The notes beneath the pieces were generated by a model, which made no database searches, had not been told where the DNA came from, and was given only the letters and a program-made list of their open reading frames with translations. Made by a program: the position numbers and the translations under genes. This document shows positions 61,305 through 64,000 of a stretch of 64,000 bases of DNA, in pieces. The DNA comes from Ilyonectria destructans (lineage: Eukaryota > Ascomycota > Sordariomycetes > Hypocreales > Nectriaceae), in the NCBI GenBank assembly GCA_020740775.1, contig JAHEWK010000026.1, forward strand, positions 62,001 through 126,000. The letters are read 5' to 3'. Positions within the stretch are counted from its first letter, which is position 1; each line of letters starts with the position of its first letter.

Positions 61305-64000
61305 CTATCTCAACAGGCAGATGGAGTGGAAGGAACTTACCAAGTTTAACACCCAGAGGAAGACAAGCATAGCTGCCGACCGGATCTTGATGTTGTTGAC
61401 CCAGGAAGTGTTCGAGGGAATGTGTCGGGTGATCGGCTCCAAGTTCAGGCTCGAGTACCATGATCTGCTGCCCATGAGAGGTTCGGCATCAGCCTTGTGC
61501 TCCAGGTCGAATTCTTCATCCTGCTCCGAGCTGGAGGTCCAATCCTTGGTCAAGAGCTTCACCATGCCGCCGGTAGCATCCGCCACCCGGGAGCTGATCC
61601 ACAAAAAGAGGGGAACAATAACGACAAGGGCTCTCCAGCGATCGCCGAGAAGGCTGCCATCGCCTTGGAAGATGTCGAGGAGGAGCACGCCCTTGGTGTC
61701 GGCCGCTAGGAGGATATGGAACTGCAGAGTAAATGTCTCAAGGGAGCATCGACCAAGCCAGGCAAAGAAGCGAGAATACCAGGTTCGAGCGAGCGGTGTG
61801 ATGTTGCGCGCAGCAATAAAGCCCATGATGGGGATGAAAGAAAGGATCGGGTGCATGCAGTTGTACTCCTGCTTCGTCTCGGTACCGCTCACAACAACCC
61901 ACCAGTAGGCTGGGAAAGACAAAATACCGACTACACCGGCCAGTCCATACGACTGGGTGAGGATCTGGTGAAAGATCTTTGTCCGAACGGATGCAATGCC
62001 CATAAGGACACCAGCATAAACGACAAGGCCATCCAAACCGAGTCGGAACTGCCACTCGTCAAGGTCCCAGTCGATACGGAAAACGAGGTGCAAAACGTCA
62101 AACACCCACTCCTGGAAGGGCGTATAGAGCATCACTCCAGGGCAAATGACCACGGAGATGGCAATCTTGGTGATGAGAGCATATGTGTTGTCGTTGTACT
62201 TCTGGCCAATGGCGAAGAGGGCGTAGATGATAAGGAACCAGAAGCTGACCAAGGGCGCAAAGTAGTAGAACATATAGTCAGTGTTCATAACAAAGGGAAG
62301 AGCACAGCTTAGCAAGTTGAGCCTCAAAAGAACCGCAACCACCCGCTTAAAGGAGAAGTCCTTCTTGGTGCTGAAGAAGACGGCGTGTCCATAGCCGGTC
62401 TGGAACAGGTAGGCGGCAACCAGGAGACGGACCCCGATATATATGTCCAGGTCCCTGGAGGCGCCAGTCCAGTGGTAAACTAGAATGATGGCCTGCATCC
62501 AGCCCTTCCACTCGTCTGTCTGGTCGCGGGAGAGAGGCTTGGTATCTTCGAGAGTGGCTGGTACAGGCGCAGCCTGCGATCCGGGACGTGGAGGTGGGGA
62601 CTTCGACTTTGCGTGGAGAATGAAGCCGGTGAAGAAGCAAAGGGCGGTAAGAAGATTGAAGTCAAATGTGATATATTCCTTGGAGCCCTTGGCAAAGGAC
62701 TGGGTACGGTCGGCCCAGTAGCAAGCCAGCAAGGCGGTAATGAAGGTGGCGACATCGAGGTTACAGAAGGACGATGTCGGGAGTTGCTTGGAACAGAGGG
62801 CGATGGTCTCAGAAAGAGCAGTAGCACCGACGTAGATGATGCCGAGAGCAAGAATGATGAGCTGAATAAATGACCTCTGGCCATAGTCAGTGCAGCAAGT
62901 GCGGTTGTAAGGATATCCGTTCTGAATATCCAACTTGGCGTTGCATCGAAGGTTGAGGAGAATCTGGGCCTTGATCTCAGAGACGGAGTCGATGACATGG
63001 AATCCGTTCTCGAGGTCCTCCATTACACCCATCTGGTCATGAGAGAGCGCAGGATACGACCAGAGCATGCTGATGCCAGAATTCTCCTCGACAGTCTCGA
63101 GGAACTCGTCGATGGCCTCAATCTCACCGGGGTTGGAGGCAATGCCAGTCTTGCGGTAGTCGGGCATCTCGTCATAGAACGGCACGGCAACTGGAGCAAG
63201 GAACATGTCGGCGCCCACACCATCGCGAGGATCCATGCGCTGAGTACCGAAGGGCGCAAAGTCGTTGTTCTGGACGATGTCGGAGACGTTCTTGAAGACG
63301 GTCTTGAAATTGTCGAGTGAGACGCCTTCCTCAAACTTAGCAGCGAACCAAATTCCAACGCCCATGAAAACAAATGCAGGGCCTTTCTGCTCCTCAATAG
63401 GAACGGGGTGCAGTCTCTCTTGGCGGTAGAGCTCGAGCTGCTCCTCGACGATAGTGCTGGCTTTGCCAGCCTGCATGAGAGGATCCCAGATCTGCATCAG
63501 GCGGACCCCGCCAAACTCCATGTTATGGATGCTGTGTTTGGTGGTGATGTCATCACGGACCTCGTTGGCCTTTTCCTCATCGAGCTGCGGGGGAATCATG
63601 TCAGCGATCGTGTTGATTCAATGTGTTGGTTTGTGGCACAATGCTGCGCCAAGCCTGTGCTAAGCTCGACTGCCGAACCACTCGGTCGGTAATCGCACGT
63701 GCCGGGAAAAACCACCCTGGTCAGTATCATGAGATCGGTGCCAACTTACCAGACGAGCCATGCCATAGAAAATCTGTCGAGTGGTGGAATCACCAAAAAA
63801 GAACATGTGACGTCCCTCCATGCAGTCGACAATCTCTTCCTTCTGGTATTCATGTAGCATGCAACCCTGAGGTTGCCACTTGGTGAATGGCGCCCTGCTG
63901 CCATTGGCGTCGGGCGCGTTCAGCCAGCTACCCTCTTGCATCAGGGCTTTGCAGCGATAAGGGTCATCATTGAGGTCGAGGTGGTTGATAGTGATGCCCA
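61305..64000 (-). CDS. Cas1p-type 10-TM acyltransferase (polysaccharide O-acetylation), N-terminus beyond the window
   Basis: Exon parts 64000-63750 and 63584-61305 join across a 165-bp intron, giving MARL|LDEEKANEV in frame. The first part has DPYRCKALMQEGSWLNAPDA and MFFFGDSTTRQIFYGMARL, the GDS/SGNH-like esterase block found before the membrane domain. The second part has PALSHDQMGVMEDLENGFHV and then about ten membrane helices with WMQAIILVYHWTGASRDLDI, LFQTGYGHAVFFSTKKDFSF and AWLGRCSLETFTLQFHILLA, the Cas1p acyltransferase domain. The family O-acetylates glucuronoxylomannan and other cell-surface glycans in the Golgi. The frame ends at 61305, but a GTAAGT donor at 61340 suggests a further intron and a short last exon. 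The gene continues off the right edge. Confidence 0.92.

Noticed and set aside
61716..62312. 198-codon plus-strand ORF
   Set aside because: It is antisense to the Cas1p-type acyltransferase.
56896..64000. Secondary-metabolite gene cluster (oxidase, methyltransferase, acyltransferase)
   Set aside because: No backbone synthase is present. The acyltransferase is a glycan O-acetyltransferase and the methyltransferase is broken.
1..64000. tRNA or rRNA genes
   Set aside because: I scanned for typical tRNA B-box-like and rRNA sequences and found none that I could support by eye. A covariance-model search would be decisive.

Overview
The window is nuclear DNA of a filamentous ascomycete (Pezizomycotina). 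The genes have short GT-AG introns of about 48-75 bp. The protein families are typical of moulds: major-facilitator transporters, a Cdc11-type septin, a fungal-specific transcription factor, a UMTA/LaeA-type methyltransferase, alcohol oxidase and Cas1p. The transposons are also fungal: pogo/Fot1, Tc1, MULE, hAT, Crypton and solo LTRs. The species cannot be read from the sequence; a Eurotiomycete is plausible but unproven.

Layout. 1-1038 is the 5' part of an allantoate-permease-like transporter leaving the left edge. 1.8-9.2 kb is a transposon nest: a TA-flanked inverted-repeat element with its own small Cys-pair ORF, an intact pogo element inserted in that element's right terminal repeat, a 5'-truncated Tc1 transposase and a second intact pogo element. 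9.9-11.8 kb is a three-exon sugar transporter. 12.5-14.8 kb holds two solo LTRs with perfect target duplications, one inside a MITE. 16.7-20.3 kb is a large inverted-repeat element carrying a broken PIF1-type helicase and a second, opposite-strand coding remnant; its left arm holds a MULE-type MITE. 21.0-22.7 kb holds an oxidoreductase tail fragment, a hAT-type MITE and LTRs.

23.2-31.98 kb is host-like: a frameshifted septin, an F-box/ankyrin gene cut by a stop codon, two decayed ORFs, a bZIP factor and a four-exon fungal transcription factor. 32.0-34.0 kb has debris of NLR-like genes (WD40 and purine-nucleoside-phosphorylase domains). 34.4-44.9 kb is a Crypton zone: one three-exon Crypton gene broken near its stop codon by a decayed Tc1 element, one uninterrupted Crypton gene, a truncated MULE transposase, and a roughly 97 % identical fragment of the first Crypton. 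45.3-49.4 kb is a hAT element whose two flanks do not match.

51.4-55.7 kb is a membrane-protein gene with a complete 3-kb hAT element inside one of its introns; the exons remain in frame. 56.9-58.9 kb is an alcohol-oxidase-like GMC oxidoreductase whose expected start ATG reads ACG. It is followed by a second PNP-domain remnant, a methyltransferase pseudogene, and a Cas1p-type 10-TM acyltransferase that leaves the right edge.

The host genes do not form one obvious pathway. The region is best read as a transposon-rich accessory compartment in which intact elements lie beside genes broken by stops, frameshifts and insertions. The least explained structures are the inverted-repeat helicase element (16.7-20.3 kb) and the Cys-pair ORF element (1.8-3.4 kb).
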